From Thuidium tamariscinum (Eukaryota; Streptophyta; Bryopsida; Hypnales; Thuidiaceae): 64,000 nucleotides of DNA. A program made the translations under genes and the position numbers. Positions within the stretch are counted from its first letter, which is position 1. The number at the start of each line of letters is the position of its first letter. The notes below the pieces were generated by a model. That model saw nothing but the letters and a program-made list of their open reading frames with translations, was not told the DNA's origin and searched no databases. Shown here one piece after another: positions 24,346 to 36,439 of the stretch. Location: positions 1,488,001-1,552,000 of the forward strand of contig OX344750.2 in the NCBI GenBank assembly GCA_947034885.2. Reading direction: 5' to 3'.

Positions 24346-24939
24346 TTGGGGAGGTTCTGATCATTTTCTACTTGCCAGAAGATTAAGAATCTTAGTCATA
24401 ACATTTAGTAGCACTCTGCAGGACTGCCTTCCCAAGGACGGAATCGTGTAGAATATCCCACATCATTCCATCCAAAAGGATGAAATGGTGTGGAATATTC
24501 CACACCAAATTAGTAACTTTTATTCAGTAGCAAGGCAAAGAAGCAATGCGTCAGAGTTTCAGCTTGGAATTCATGGATGACTCTGCCTGCTTGGAAAAGG
24601 CAGAGTCTCTTCTTGCTACGGAATGTAATGGTTTTAAATGTCCACATTGAATTTAAAATTTACTTGAAGAATTAAAAATTGATTATTATATATACAATTT
24701 AAAATCAAAATTAAAATTTATTTATTTTATGCAACATGTTTTTAGGATGGCAATATACAAACTATAGTTTCTTCTTTTTATTGATATAGTCTATTACCGT
24801 TTCAAAAAATTATTAGGTAATTCATTTAAATCAACAATTTTTGAAGAATTCATCTTTGCTTAAAATCAATACTGAAAAATGTTATATATCTTTGGAATCA
24901 CTTTTTTTTTTCTTTCATTAACAAAAGCAAAATTTACCT

Positions 24940-26690
24940 TTAAACAATTCTAAGGATGTTTTGTATCTTCTAGATGCTTTCAAGAAGGGGAGAGGATGGA
25001 AAAGTGGTATTTTATCCACGTTCTTTTAGAGGCAGTTGCTTGTGTACATCTTCTTAATAATATTGAATATTCCTTCTTTATGATATTATTGATTTATCAG
25101 AAAAGAAATTGCTTAATCACCCTTTAATGTATTTTGACCTATTTTTGCCCTCATTCTTGATGTGAATTTCAACCATAAAAATGATATTTAAAAAAAATTA
25201 AAGTCCAACAATATAAATGAAGTTTTTTCAGGTTTATTTTTTATTCTAATTAGAAAATTTGATAAGTTTTCAAAATCCAAAAATTTATTGCAATTTAAGT
25301 TTTACACTTAAAATCATACTTTATTTATTTTATTATTTTAAAAAGATTCAATATCTTCAATGTAGAATATAATGGTATTGAACATTATAATACACATACA
25401 CAATGAAAAATTCAAAATTTTTAAGCACATTTCATATTAAATATGAACTTTCTTTACTTTCTCAATATTCCCTTAAAGAATTGATAAAATTTTCAAATAA
25501 TCACAAAAATTTGAGATAAAATTACTCATAGAATACATCTGATTTCATCTTTAAAATGAAATGTACATAAGATTTTTCATTCATACATACTTGCAAAATG
25601 GCAATAAATAGAGTGAGGCATTGTAGTTACAAGCTTGTCCTCCTTTCATTAGATGTTTATCCTGCAATTTAGAAGACTGCGAGTTATCAACTGTGGGAAC
25701 GCCGTGGGAAATGCCACATAAGCGATATGATGTGGTCGAGAGACTACCACATCATATAAAATTATTTAAAAAATAAAAATATTTTTTTAAATTTAAATTT
25801 TATTTTTTATTTTGACTGTTCATAGCCTTAGAAACGGGCCTGAAACAATCTTCTAAACCCTCAAAAAATGTCTAATGCAAGGTTAAATCAATACAAATGT
25901 TTTTGAAGGGAATATTAGGTATTTGACATTTTATACCCCTAAAAGATGATCTTATGTCTATGGATTTGAACTTTATAATTCTTCTTTCTGTTTGATGCCA
26001 TTTTGCAACTAAATATGACAAAAAAAATTTCTATTTATTTTTCAAACAAGAATCTTCACGTCTTCTATAATTTCTGTAAATTTCAGATTTTTTTGTCAAA
26101 ATTTGAAATTATTTTGAATCTTTCAAGGAAAAACTAAAGGACATTGATATCAAATACAAAATATGCTAAAAAAATCTGAAATTTTCACTATAGATATGTA
26201 TATTGTTCTATTGTAGTATACAACACTAAAATATAAACCAAAGTTATTGTGCCTTTTTTGATATAATAATATCAACATACCATTGTTATAGGCCCAAAGT
26301 TCAAATTGTAGTAAAACATTGGATTTAAAAAAAATTTAAAATTTTCATTTGAAAAAGTATTTAAATTTGATAGCTAAATTTAATTAGCTAGCTTCAAATT
26401 TAAAAAAAAATCATTTTTATGGCTAAAACTCACATCAAATGTAAAGAATAAGAATTGGCTAAAATACATTGTAAGGGTGATTTGTGGATTAAGTATCTTA
26501 GTCTTTAGAGAAGTCAACAATACCACAATGACAATGAAAAAATATGCAATGCTATGCACTATAAATGAATTCAAGCAACTCCCCTCCAAATTAGATAAAA
26601 GAATGTTTTTTTCCTTCCTATAGTCCCATTTGAAGTCATCCAAAGCACATAAAAATGTCTACAACTTCTTGAAGGAGCACTTGAAAAAGG
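24940..26690. repeat. Family H inverted repeat, copy 2, with a B-like insertion in the middle
   Basis: Positions 24940-25640 and 25900-26690 are related in inverse orientation. The first matches the right arm and the second the left arm of the H copy at 20860, so the order of arms is swapped. A family B-related element lies between them at 25664-25880. Confidence 0.4.
25664..25880 (+). mobile_element. Family B-related short element (B')
   Basis: Starts TTTAGAAGACTGCGAG and ends ATGTCTAATGCAA; the inner sequence GATGTGGTCGAGAGACTACC matches the family B interior GATGTGGTCGAGCGACTGCC. A second copy is at 40042-40322. TGCAA occurs at both flanks and may be a target duplication. Confidence 0.55.
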
Positions 26691-26719
26691 TTAGTTTCCA
26701 TAATGTCATTCACCATATT

Positions 26720-27915
26720 TGAACCCCCAAAAGACTATTGTCTTATGAGGGTACAAAATGGAAGTTTCTATAACCTCAACTTTTAGTGAGACTTTTTGAA
26801 ACTTTCCCATAAGAGAGATAAAATTTAATAACTTTGTAGAAATATAACTTTAAATTCAATAGGTGCTCAGAAATATAAGTTATACTACAAAAAACTCAAA
26901 TTTTCATTTGGCAGGTAGAATAATAAATCCATAAAAATTTGAAATTTAATTTAATTTAATTTTCTCTCATAGATTATATTTTTGTCTACATGTGAATCTA
27001 TTAATTATTCCATTTGGATTGGTGATGTGAAAGTTTTGAACAATCTTATTTTTTGGGCAATTATAGGACTTATTTTTTAATGCAATTTTCACAATTTTTC
27101 AAAAAATACTATTCAATAAGGTTAAGTTTGCTTGCTAAAACAATATCATCAATAAAATTATTGTGTTTCAATTCCATCTTGGAGCTAGAGTAAACCAGAC
27201 ACTAACACTGCTATTTATGGTAGAAGTATTGTTAATCATCATACACTAATTGAACAAGAAACTAGATCATTGTACAATCACCAGACACTATGCGGTGAAG
27301 GATTGCATTATTTTTTCTAAAAGATTTCATCCATGGTGCTTTCAAGTTGCAACAAAATTTGCAAGAAAAAAACTTTTTTTGTAATTTTTTTTGGACTAAA
27401 GCTTAACGTGGCATTGAACAATCATTCCAAATTTGATAGCTTGCAAGTGTCTATTGAGTTATAGAGTAGGATTTGAATTTGCTCTTTCTAGTGATTAGCA
27501 AGGTTACTCTACAAATGCTTTAGTTTTTCTTTTTATCTTGGACCTACTTCTATTTAACAATTTTTAAAGATTGAAAATCAAGTAGGTTTCTCTTTTTTAT
27601 ATTTTTTTTCCTAGACTGTCAGCTCAATTCTTTAATACAAAAATTTTAATTCAAAGTTTATATAGTACCAAATTTTTTCACAAATGGTGGTCAAAGTCAT
27701 TTCAAATTATAAGTGGGTGTTCAATTTTTTTCAATTTTGAATACTAAAATTTTCCAATACATATGGTCAAAATTCATGATATTTTCACCATGTGATCTAA
27801 AATAAGCAAATTACAAGATCCTATTGCTAAATTCTAAAAAAAATGTTTTTGGAAGGTGAGTGCATCAAAATTGGCAATTTTGAGTGGGTTTTGGCAAGAA
27901 AAATGGCTTTGATCC
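26720..27915 (-). mobile_element. Family P relative, worn, with a nested 340-bp element
   Basis: The sequence parallels P10 and P3 in order (for example CCTCAACTTTTAGTGAGAC near 26780, and GGCAATTTTGAGTGGGTTTT near 27870), but both TTAA ends are lost. Between 27186 and 27522 an insert with ends TAGAGTAAAC and GGTTACTCTA breaks a phrase that is continuous in P3. Confidence 0.4.
27186..27522. mobile_element. Small inverted-repeat insert
   Basis: Termini TAGAGTAAACC and AGGTTACTCTA are inverted with one mismatch. The flanks match neighbouring positions of P3 (29095-29150), which shows that this stretch is an insertion. 337 bp, non-coding. The superfamily is unknown. Confidence 0.4.
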
Positions 27916-28700
27916 TTTCATCCATATATATCTTCATCCAAATAAGGCTTTTTATTTATTTTTGCTTTTTTGTTATGGTGAGATCTCATGGGCTATCCCT
28001 TTTTGGTTTGGATTCATGGCACCATCAAAAAGTCCTCTATGAAGAGAGAGATGCATAAGCTTTGTTTCATGTTGTTTGGACCTTTTATTGTGAAAGTTAT
28101 AGACTTTTGAGTTGTTTTTGAATGAAAAAATTAGAAAATTATTTTTATTTTTATTTTGGCTATGGCACATGGCACATGGCACACTCCTTAGGAATTGAAT
28201 TAGTCTATTTGATCTGATTTTATTTTTTTATAGTAACCATGCATCCCTTAGTCATGCTCTTGGTATTGTTGAAAAACTCTTTATGAAGAAAGGTGCACAG
28301 ACTTTAACTCACAATGTTTGGACCTACAATGAAGAAGTTATTCAATTTCAATTTTTATTTATTGAATTATTAATATTAAATTAATTAATTTTTAAATTAC
28401 TTCTACTTTTATTTGGTCATGGCAATACAGCATAATGCATACTAACTTAGGGCTCCTATACACTAAGAGGCTAGGCTATTGAATCCTCACTTTTGATTGG
28501 TTAAAAGGCTAATATTAGCCCCAATCCCTTTACACCAAGAGGTTGAGCCAATTTGGAGGTCAAAATTTTCTATTCTAAAAAGAGATGATTTGATGTGGCT
28601 TGAGTATGGCCCAAGCTTGTTGAATTGGGTGTACCAAAAATAGGAGGCCAATTCTTGGCCTAGGGGCCAATGTCATATTTCAATTTAAAAAACTTGTCTC

Positions 28701-29629
28701 TTAACCCCTAAAGGACCAAGGCCTTTTTTATGTCAAAAAACTCTCAAAACTGCCAATTCTGTTGCATTCATCCAAGAAAACAAAATTTTTTTTTTTTAAG
28801 AATCTAACCGTAGGATCTTGTACTTAACTTGATTGAGATCAAGTGGTAAAAATTTCATGAAGTTTGACCGTACCGACTGGAAGATATGAGCATTCAAAGT
28901 TGGAAATACAAGTTTTTTTGAACTGTGGTTTGCAATTTTAGATGACTTTGACTGGAATTTGTATTAAAAAATTGCACTATAGACTTTGAATTTATAATTT
29001 TTTGTGTTAAGAAATTGAGTTGAGAGTCTAGGAAAAAAATTTCACACAAAAAACACTTGATTTTCATTCTTTAAAAAATTATTAAGTAGATGTAGGTCCA
29101 AGATTGAAAGAAAAACTAAATGGTTAATAACTCTAAGATGGGATTGAAATACAATAATCCCAATGGTGAGATTGTTTTAGAAAGTAAACATAACCTTGTC
29201 CAACAATTTTTTTTGAAAAATTGTGAAAATTGCATTTAAAAATGAATCCTATAAGTTATTTTTTCAAGAAATTGTTTAGATTGCCCGAAAAACAAGATTG
29301 TCCATAACTTTCTCACTATAAGTCCAAATAGAGTGAATCAAAGCTTCATATGTAGGCAAAAATATATTATTTTAGAAAAAAAATTAAAAAATTAAATTTT
29401 GACTTTTTGCAAAAAAAAATTTCTGCTTGCCGAATGAAAATTTGGGCTTTTTGTGGTATAACTTTTGCTCCCAGTCACCAATTGAAATAAAAATTACATT
29501 CCCATGAAGCTAATCAGTTTTCCTATCTTTTGAGAAACTTTCAAAAAGATTCATTAAAAATTGAGGTCTACGGAACCTGCCCGAACTCCAAATTGTCCCC
29601 CAAGGGGACAATGGTCCTTTAGGGGTTAA
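28701..29629 (+). mobile_element. Family P element P3
   Basis: TTAA 28701-28704 with CCCCTAAAGGACCAAGGCC; right end GACAATGGTCCTTTAGGGG with TTAA 29626-29629. The termini are inverted copies over about 14 bp. Non-coding. This is the best preserved copy of its subfamily. Confidence 0.85.
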
Positions 29630-31488
29630 AACATTATTTTTTTTATCAAATCTGATTTTTTGGATTGTACAATTGGCCTCAAGGAGGATTGGCCCGGCCT
29701 CTAAATGTAAAGTAGCCCTGAAATTTGAGCCTCTCTCTTCTTCTTTTTCAAGATTTTTCTGATTAAATCCAACTTCTTGGCCTCAAGGCCTTTACATATG
29801 GGAGAATCGGCCCTATTTATAATCTTATTATAACGACTTAGTTGAAGCCAACCTCTAGCCCAAAGGGGCTAAAATTTTGTGCAATCGGCTTGGATAGGAA
29901 CTGGCCTCTGGGTGGCCCTAATCTCATGATGGTCCTGCCTGCTCAAGTTTTAGTGGGCCACCACTGTGGGTCTCAATGAGCCATTTGCTCACGCAACTCA
30001 AACTCCATGACAACTACGTGAACTGAAGTTATCTTCTCCACACACTACGTGCGAAGATTGGTCTCCTGCAAATAAGCCAAGTGTTTTTCTCCGGCTTTCT
30101 CGTATTGATGTGAAGTCATTCTCACTGTTTCTGAATGACTGGGGACATGCCTGTGTTTAATAAGAGCTTCTCATAGTCATAGTGATAAAAGATCAGTTTC
30201 TGTGTACATTCTCCACACATGATTGGCATGAAATACGGAGCTGGAACAATATTTTTATTGTTGGCATGGAATGTTCAAAAATACCATTTGGCCACCTTGT
30301 GAATGATGATGATGTTATGATGTAAGTTACTGAATTCTGTGGGCCTTCTTCTGTCACCTTTGACCACCTCCCTGTGAAGATAAGAGAGTAAAATAATAAG
30401 AGTAATAAACAAGCACTTTTTGAGCACTTTTTGACATGGGCTGTGACTTGGTAGATGCTGGAAGGTAGATTTCCTGTGTGAAGAAACAAACTTGACATGC
30501 ATCTAAGATATGCAACGTGTGATCAACCATTAGAAAAAATTCCAGAAATTTGGTCCCTAAAATTGAGCTCCCCTATAACTTATTCACTGTTTGAATAGTC
30601 CTTGAAGATCTTTGGTCTTATATATATGATGATAAATGTGTTACTCTGTAAAAGACCAAAAAAACAACTCATTGGCAAACACTGGAAATCATATCAAGTG
30701 TATGGCCCTTGGACACATGGATGGGCAACCATTATAGAGCGGAAAGGAATTGGGTGACCAAGTCTGCAAACTTTCTTCAGTTTTCACGAACTGCTGATTT
30801 CAGTTGAATGATTGCTGCACAGAGAACAGAAAACAAGTGTGGATAGCTTGCAAAGTTATAGTTTAGAATATTTGGTAGGCAACATTCTAAGATTGCAGCT
30901 TACTGGCATTCTGAGCAAAACATCAGAAAAAATAGGTGAGAAACTATTGAACAAAACATTGACATTGACACAAATATTTTACACCATTGACATCACAGTA
31001 TTTAATCTCAGGCTCTTCCCTTTTGAGTATGGTGATCTTGAGTAGCAAAATGACCACAAAGTAAACAGCATAATCTGCACATGGTCAGCTAGGCACATCT
31101 CAAAACCACAACATCTTTCAGTTTAAGAACATGACCTTCCAAAACCATGTCACATTCTATCATAAATGATATCAACATTTCAAATTTGGTCATTTCCAGT
31201 CACTTTGCCCATCAAAATAGGAGCTAAATTGTACTCAGTTGCAACATCCTTGGAAGGGTCCATGCCTGCTGCTGGAAACTAGTGTAGAAGTTGCAAACTT
31301 TCAGAGAGTACTAAATGCTGTCTCTACTAATGAGAAACTAATAGCCACGTTGATCAGGAGTCCACTCGATCTGTGCTAAGTTTCTGAACTTTGGTTCTCG
31401 GAATGTGCACATAATTTGCGAGACATGCTAGTAAGATATCTGAACGCAGACAACTTGCTTGCTGGTTGCTTCACTTGAAAATTTCAGG
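29630..31488. other. Region downstream of the PAC1-like gene
   Basis: The 3' flank of the minus-strand gene. From about 29950 the base composition shifts to a more genic character. The ORFs at 30193-30502 (minus) and 30812-31045 (plus) show no domain. Some of this is probably 3' untranslated sequence. Confidence 0.4.
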
Positions 31489-34046
31489 TCACATGTAAAG
31501 CTCTGAATCTGCTTGTAATCTCTGTCCTGCAATTGACTTCCCTGCTGCAACAAAGTCTATGGCAACACAGTTCGGAATCGCTTGTTGACACACAGTTTTC
31601 AAAGCTGAAGCCAACTGATGGACTACAGACGTATCCACATTTGGCCAAGACATCAACAACTCCGCCTTTAAAGCTTGTAATTGGCACTGCAACAAGCATA
31701 CCAAGTCTTTTGGTAAGCATGTAGCATACCACAATACCATTCGGACATTGAAGGATTACAATTAAAAACTGCCAAAATTACTTACATGAGTGATGAGGGC
31801 AGCTGCAACACCATCGACTAAGCTTCCGGAAGGGTAGTAAGGCGCAACAGTTGCCTGGTCCTTCTTTGCTTTCTGCGAGGAGAAAAAAACCAAGCATATT
31901 CACATGTGACGTGGGGACAGATTCTAGTTCAAAAGAAGTGAATTCGATGAATCTCAAGGCAGCAATGAGATCCTAAACCACTCCAGTAGGTTGGCTACTG
32001 AGCTTTTACCCTTCAGTGTCCAAGTGGCTAAAAGAGGCTGGTTCTGTGTCATAGTTAAAATATATCATTAAGGAAGCTTCAGGCTACATGCGCAAGAAGA
32101 AAGGGGAACCACGCCCTACATTTTATAACAATAGAAACATGATTTGGAAGTTATCATAAAAGACTATTTAGTTTCCAAATTTTAAAATTGGACATCAAAG
32201 GTTAAAGATTTTGAATAGCAATTGCGTTAAATGGCAATTGCTCATCCACACGTAACTGATACTTCAGCACAAGTTATGCTAACACGTTCAGTGTGAATGA
32301 GGTAAATACTCTAAAGTAGCAGGCCCATATTGTCCACTTCGTGGAATGCAAGCCATAAAATGCAGTAAGGCAGAATATGTCCATCAAGATTAAAAATGAA
32401 AAGATTCAGCAAAAAAGTCATTCACTTACCTTGGATACACTACTCTCTAAAAGGAATAAAAGAGGCTCGTCAGCTGAAAGTTTCCCTCTAAAGTGAAGAC
32501 TCGAGATTGAGTCCGTGATTAGCACCCTGGAACCAGATTACCATCCACAGGCATCAATTGTTAGAAATCAACAATATATCCTCTCCGCATCAAATAAAAT
32601 ATTGCACGTATAGCAATTCATATGTGCTGCTCAAGGAATTGATTATCACACTTCAGTTACACAAACTTCAATAACAAATATCTGTCAGTCTCGAAGTTCT
32701 CAAAACCAAGCTATGCATGAAAGAGATCACTCAGGAACGGAAGTATGCCTGTCAGGCTGAATCGCTTGAAAAACTGTTTTCGTCCAGATGGTTACACTTT
32801 CCGGCGGAACTGCGTACTGAATGCATATGAACACAACTGAAGCCCGCGAATCAACCACATACAGGTAGCATTCTCTATTGCACGGATTCGGGTTTATTTT
32901 GTTATTCACCTGCACATAGGATACAATACAAATTATTAGAGCAAAAAAGTCATCTCCATCCATCTAGCACATATATGTTTGTATCCATGCCTAAAAAAGA
33001 GCACCGTCAATACAAAACAATGAAGGAAGGAATACAGCAAATAAAATGAGGTCAACATACCCTCTTCATTCAACACATTTTCAGTGAACGCTATCAACAA
33101 TGACTGTCTCGATGCATGAAACCCTAATTTAAGCAAAAAAAAGGAGGCAATAGGTGTGCAAGAAAAAAAGTCTAAGAAGTGCTAAAACATAAACATGACA
33201 CTCACCATGGAGATCTCGGGGATCACAATAGAACCAAGAATTCTCTTGTTAGGAATCTGGTGCAAAAGATGATTGCCAACATCGGAGACAGAAAACAGAG
33301 CAAGTTGCGGCCGCAACACACCTGATTGCAGAAGACTCTTGGCCCACGGAGCCCACTGCCAATCAATAACACTGCAATGAGTCAAGCTCATAGTAGTAAA
33401 TGCCGCTGAAAAACAACTCTGGCTTCTCCATTCACCAAATGCATCATCTAAATACACCGAAGTGTAAACGAATCTTACATCTTCGTAAACCCTATTGAAA
33501 CCTTAAAAGAACAAAAAAATGAACAGATCGGGACAATCGCACAATAGCTTCAAAACTCGAATTCACGTGACCGACCGTGATAAAGATTAGACAAAATTCC
33601 AGCTTCAAAAAGAGCCAGATTACGATCGAGGGGCGATCATCAGAATCCACCTCAAAATCAAAATCAAGAAACCATGAGAGCACTGAAAATGGCCCACTGT
33701 GACAAAGAATTTTTCCATCCTCATAAACCCTAATAAAACCCTAAAAGAACACAGGACGAAATAATCACACAAGAGCTTCAAAACTCGATTCCAGTGATGA
33801 ACCGTGATAAAGATTAGCCAAAATTCCAGCTCCAAAAAGAGCTCGATTACGATCGTGTGATAATCATCAGCATCCCAATTTAAAATCCAAATTCGGCAAC
33901 CATGGAAATGAAATGTCCAGAAAGAGACTAACAACGATGAGAGGCGGAGAGGGATCCACAGAATGGGCAGCAAAGCTGTCGAGATCGTCGGGGTCGAACC
34001 GAGAAGGCGGAGGAAGGTCCGTCAGGGGATCCGGCATGCCTGCCAT
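31489..34046 (-). CDS. Proteasome assembly chaperone 1 (PSMG1/PAC1-like), six exons
   Basis: PAC1 pairs with PAC2 and helps assemble the 20S proteasome alpha ring. Exons on the minus strand: 34046-33933 (38 codons, [17 protein letters not shown] start), an exon ending at 33206, then 32909-32749, 32526-32430, 31872-31786 and 31686-31489 (stop TGA). Recognition rests on plant-PAC1-like stretches as I know them: [57 protein letters not shown], and [20 protein letters not shown] followed by LLMSWPNVD. Joins of exons 2-3, 4-5 and 5-6 keep frame with GT-AG sites. Exon 3 ends GACAG before GCATAC, so intron 3 appears to be GC-AG. The start of exon 2 is not settled: the donor at 33932 is phase 0, and in-frame acceptors compete between about 33447 and 33345. 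The expected total is roughly 230-270 aa. Exons 3-6 are the most certain. Confidence 0.85.
32727..32909 (-). other. Apparent GC-AG intron donor after exon 3 of the PAC1-like gene
   Basis: Exon 3 (32909-32749) ends GACAG and the intron begins GCATAC. The next exon starts GGTGCTAATC after TTCCAG at 32526. This junction makes an Arg codon and the expected ...PDRVLITDS... A GT donor in frame within 25 bp is not seen. GC-AG introns are a known minor class. Confidence 0.6.
33478..33935 (-). repeat. Tandem duplication in intron 1 of the PAC1-like gene
   Basis: Two copies of about 235 bp (about 33478-33710 and 33715-33935) share ordered phrases such as GAGCTTCAAAACTCGA..., CCGTGATAAAGATTAG, AAAATTCCAGCT and GATTACGATCG. 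The second copy ends at the exon 1 boundary. Because it keeps exon-like composition, it may include duplicated 5' gene sequence. Confidence 0.7.
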
Positions 34047-34439
34047 GGTACCTCTTCACAATGAAACAACAAATTGAGTCGTCGAACAAGGAGAAAAGCG
34101 GAAACAAACTAGGGCAACGTCCTCGAGGACTCTTGGAAGATGTCAAGGATTGATAAGAGCTACAACCACCATAGCTCGCAGGAAGACCAAAGCTCCCCAA
34201 AACACACAGACACGGAGATGAACCGTTCCTCCTCGTTGGAATTCAACCATTTTTCATTCATTCGAGCAAGCAACGAGGTAGCTACTCCTAAATGCGTCCC
34301 AATAAGCAATTCGGAGCATAGTTCCTATTGTGGTAGAGGGACCCATAACTGATAAAATAAGCAATAAGCGCATTTGGACATGACCTAGGATAGTGCAAGG
34401 CAAAGCAAATATTTTAGAGATGTATTGGCAGAAATAATG

Positions 34440-34930
34440 CGGATTGCAAAAAATTTGGTAATTTTATTTCTTGAATTGAAATTATTATGAATTTTGAAAG
34501 GCAAAAGCTAGGCATGACCCATGATAAACTTTTAGAGTCATCCAACTTAAATGATTCAAGAGTTACTTTCCTACTCATTGCTTCATGCCTTCTTGCTCAC
34601 TTATGTGTCATTAACTTATTGGTCCAAACCTTGAAAAAATATGAAAATACACATTCCAAGGAGAAAATGAAAATTTGTTTCAACCTTGGTTGGAAATATG
34701 GTACCCTATTAATTGTTGATAGGGCGTTGGTTAGTAATGGGTCGCTCTGATACCAAAAATTAGTGTCTATTTTCGGAAGGAAAGAGTAGTCTTGCATCAA
34801 TGGCCCTTGATCCTGTGGACATTGGCTCATTGTCATGACGAACAGACACTTTATTCACGCCGGACTACTTTTAGTTGACCGAAGTTTCTATATATATGGG
34901 TCTCTCTACTATACCCTAAGCACTATATTG
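34440..34930 (-). mobile_element. Degraded LTR retrotransposon 5' part
   Basis: On the minus strand, from about 34930 downward, come CATATATATAGAAAC (TATA-like), AATAAAG, then the primer site at 34755-34744, and then internal sequence shared with 20423-20745 and 63190-63500. No gag or pol is recognisable, so it is truncated or non-autonomous. The outer LTR limit was not found. Confidence 0.5.
34744..34755 (-). promoter_or_regulatory. tRNA-Met primer-binding site of an LTR retrotransposon
   Basis: The minus strand reads TGGTATCAGAGC exactly, followed by GACCC. By family knowledge this is the standard plant LTR-retrotransposon minus-strand primer site. The 5' LTR should therefore lie at higher coordinates and the internal region at lower ones. 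Confidence 0.7.
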
Positions 34931-35343
34931 CCTAATATTTCTTGTTGCATCTTATATAAAGTCAAGAAAAGATCATAATGTCTCTTTTTGTGAATTTTTT
35001 GACTATCTATGATTACACTATGAATTTTTATTAAAAAATATTGAAAACAAGGATATCTAGAAGTGACTATATTGTAGATCCTTATGAATAGTGGCAATAC
35101 ATTGTAGGCAAGAATTTGTAAAAGTAGGTTTTAGAAAGGAGTGACAATTAGGTGCCATTATCTTAATGCTTGTTAAAGTGATTCTTGTTCATCAAAATAA
35201 AGAAGAGATATTTACTAGCACTTGATCAAAAGGTAGGGGGCTTTACATTGGATAGAAGCTAGTATTAGGTGAAGAGTAACTTTGCTTCTAATTAATCAAA
35301 AAATCAAATGGCAAATTTTTTTGCTAACTCTTAGAATAGCTAG

Positions 35344-36435
35344 GGGTGAATGCACGAAACACCTGTACTATTTGTTGCGTTTTTTTGGATTGACCACTTT
35401 AAGATGGCTCTAACTTTTGAATAAAAAACTAAATGCCCAAAATAAAAATAAAACTTCCTAGATATCTTGACTCACATTATTATCCTTATTTTTTACAAAT
35501 TTAAAAAAATCATTTGATATTTAAAATTCAATTTTGTTAATTTGTCACACTTTGACATTGTGGGGTTTTTAGTACTATTTAGAACACAAAAAACCGAATT
35601 TTGAGCTGAATATTTGAGTGGATATTCTATTAGTAGACTTATAGCTTATCTCCAAAGGAATTTTAAAAATAGTCATTTTTTTGATGTGTAGAAGTCCACA
35701 AAGAGACCTTCTTTCTACTTGATTTTTGAAACATATAAAACATTCTTTTGGTGATTTTCTTGGTCAGGCCTTATCACAAAAAAGTCTTCTCAAATGGCCA
35801 ATTTTTAGATTTCATTAAATTTGTTTTTTCTATTTTTTACAAATTAAAATGTTAAAGTTGTATTTTTCTTCACTAGAATTTTGGACATAGAACACATAGA
35901 ATTCCGGTGAAGAAAATATATACTTCAATGTTTTAATTAATAAAAAATAAAAAACATTTTTTAAAATAAAAATAAAAATTGGCCATCTGAAAAGACTTTT
36001 TAGTGATAAGGCTGGACCAAGAAAATCACCAAAAAAATGTTTTACACGTTTCAAAAAGCAAGCAGAAAAAAGGTCTCTTTGTAGACTTCTACACCACATG
36101 AAAATGACTATTTTTGAAATTACTTTTGAGATAAGCTATAATTCTACTAAGAAAACATCCTCTCAAAATTTCAGCTCAAAATTCATTTTTTTGGGTTCTA
36201 AATAGTACTAAAAACCCCTAAATTGGAATGTGTGACAAAAAATCGGGGGCTATTTAAAAATTGTAAAATATTTTTTTTAAATCCTCAAAAATTCTGAATG
36301 ATGTATAATAGTTATGAGTACCCATTTAAAAAAAATTGAATCATTTGGAGCTAAGAAACAAAAGTTATGGCTAAAAAACTAGTCACCACAAAACATGATG
36401 CAACACAGCAGTACAAGTCTTTCATGCAATTGCCC
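35344..36435. mobile_element. Family A foldback element A2, TSD CTAG
   Basis: The termini GGGTGAATGCACGAAACAC and (complement) GGGCAATTGCATGAAAG are inverted. CTAG at 35340-35343 and 36436-36439 is the target duplication. Almost the whole 1,092 bp folds on itself: for instance GGTGATTTTCTTGGTCAGGC in the left half pairs with GCTGGACCAAGAAAATCACC in the right half. The centre lies near 35890. The 89-codon ORF inside is an accident of the repeat. Confidence 0.85.
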
Positions 36436-36439
36436 CTAG

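Noticed and set aside
33620-33973. 117-codon minus ORF
   Set aside because: It runs across the tandemly repeated intron 1 of the PAC1-like gene and is out of frame with the exons; it is a by-product of the repeat.
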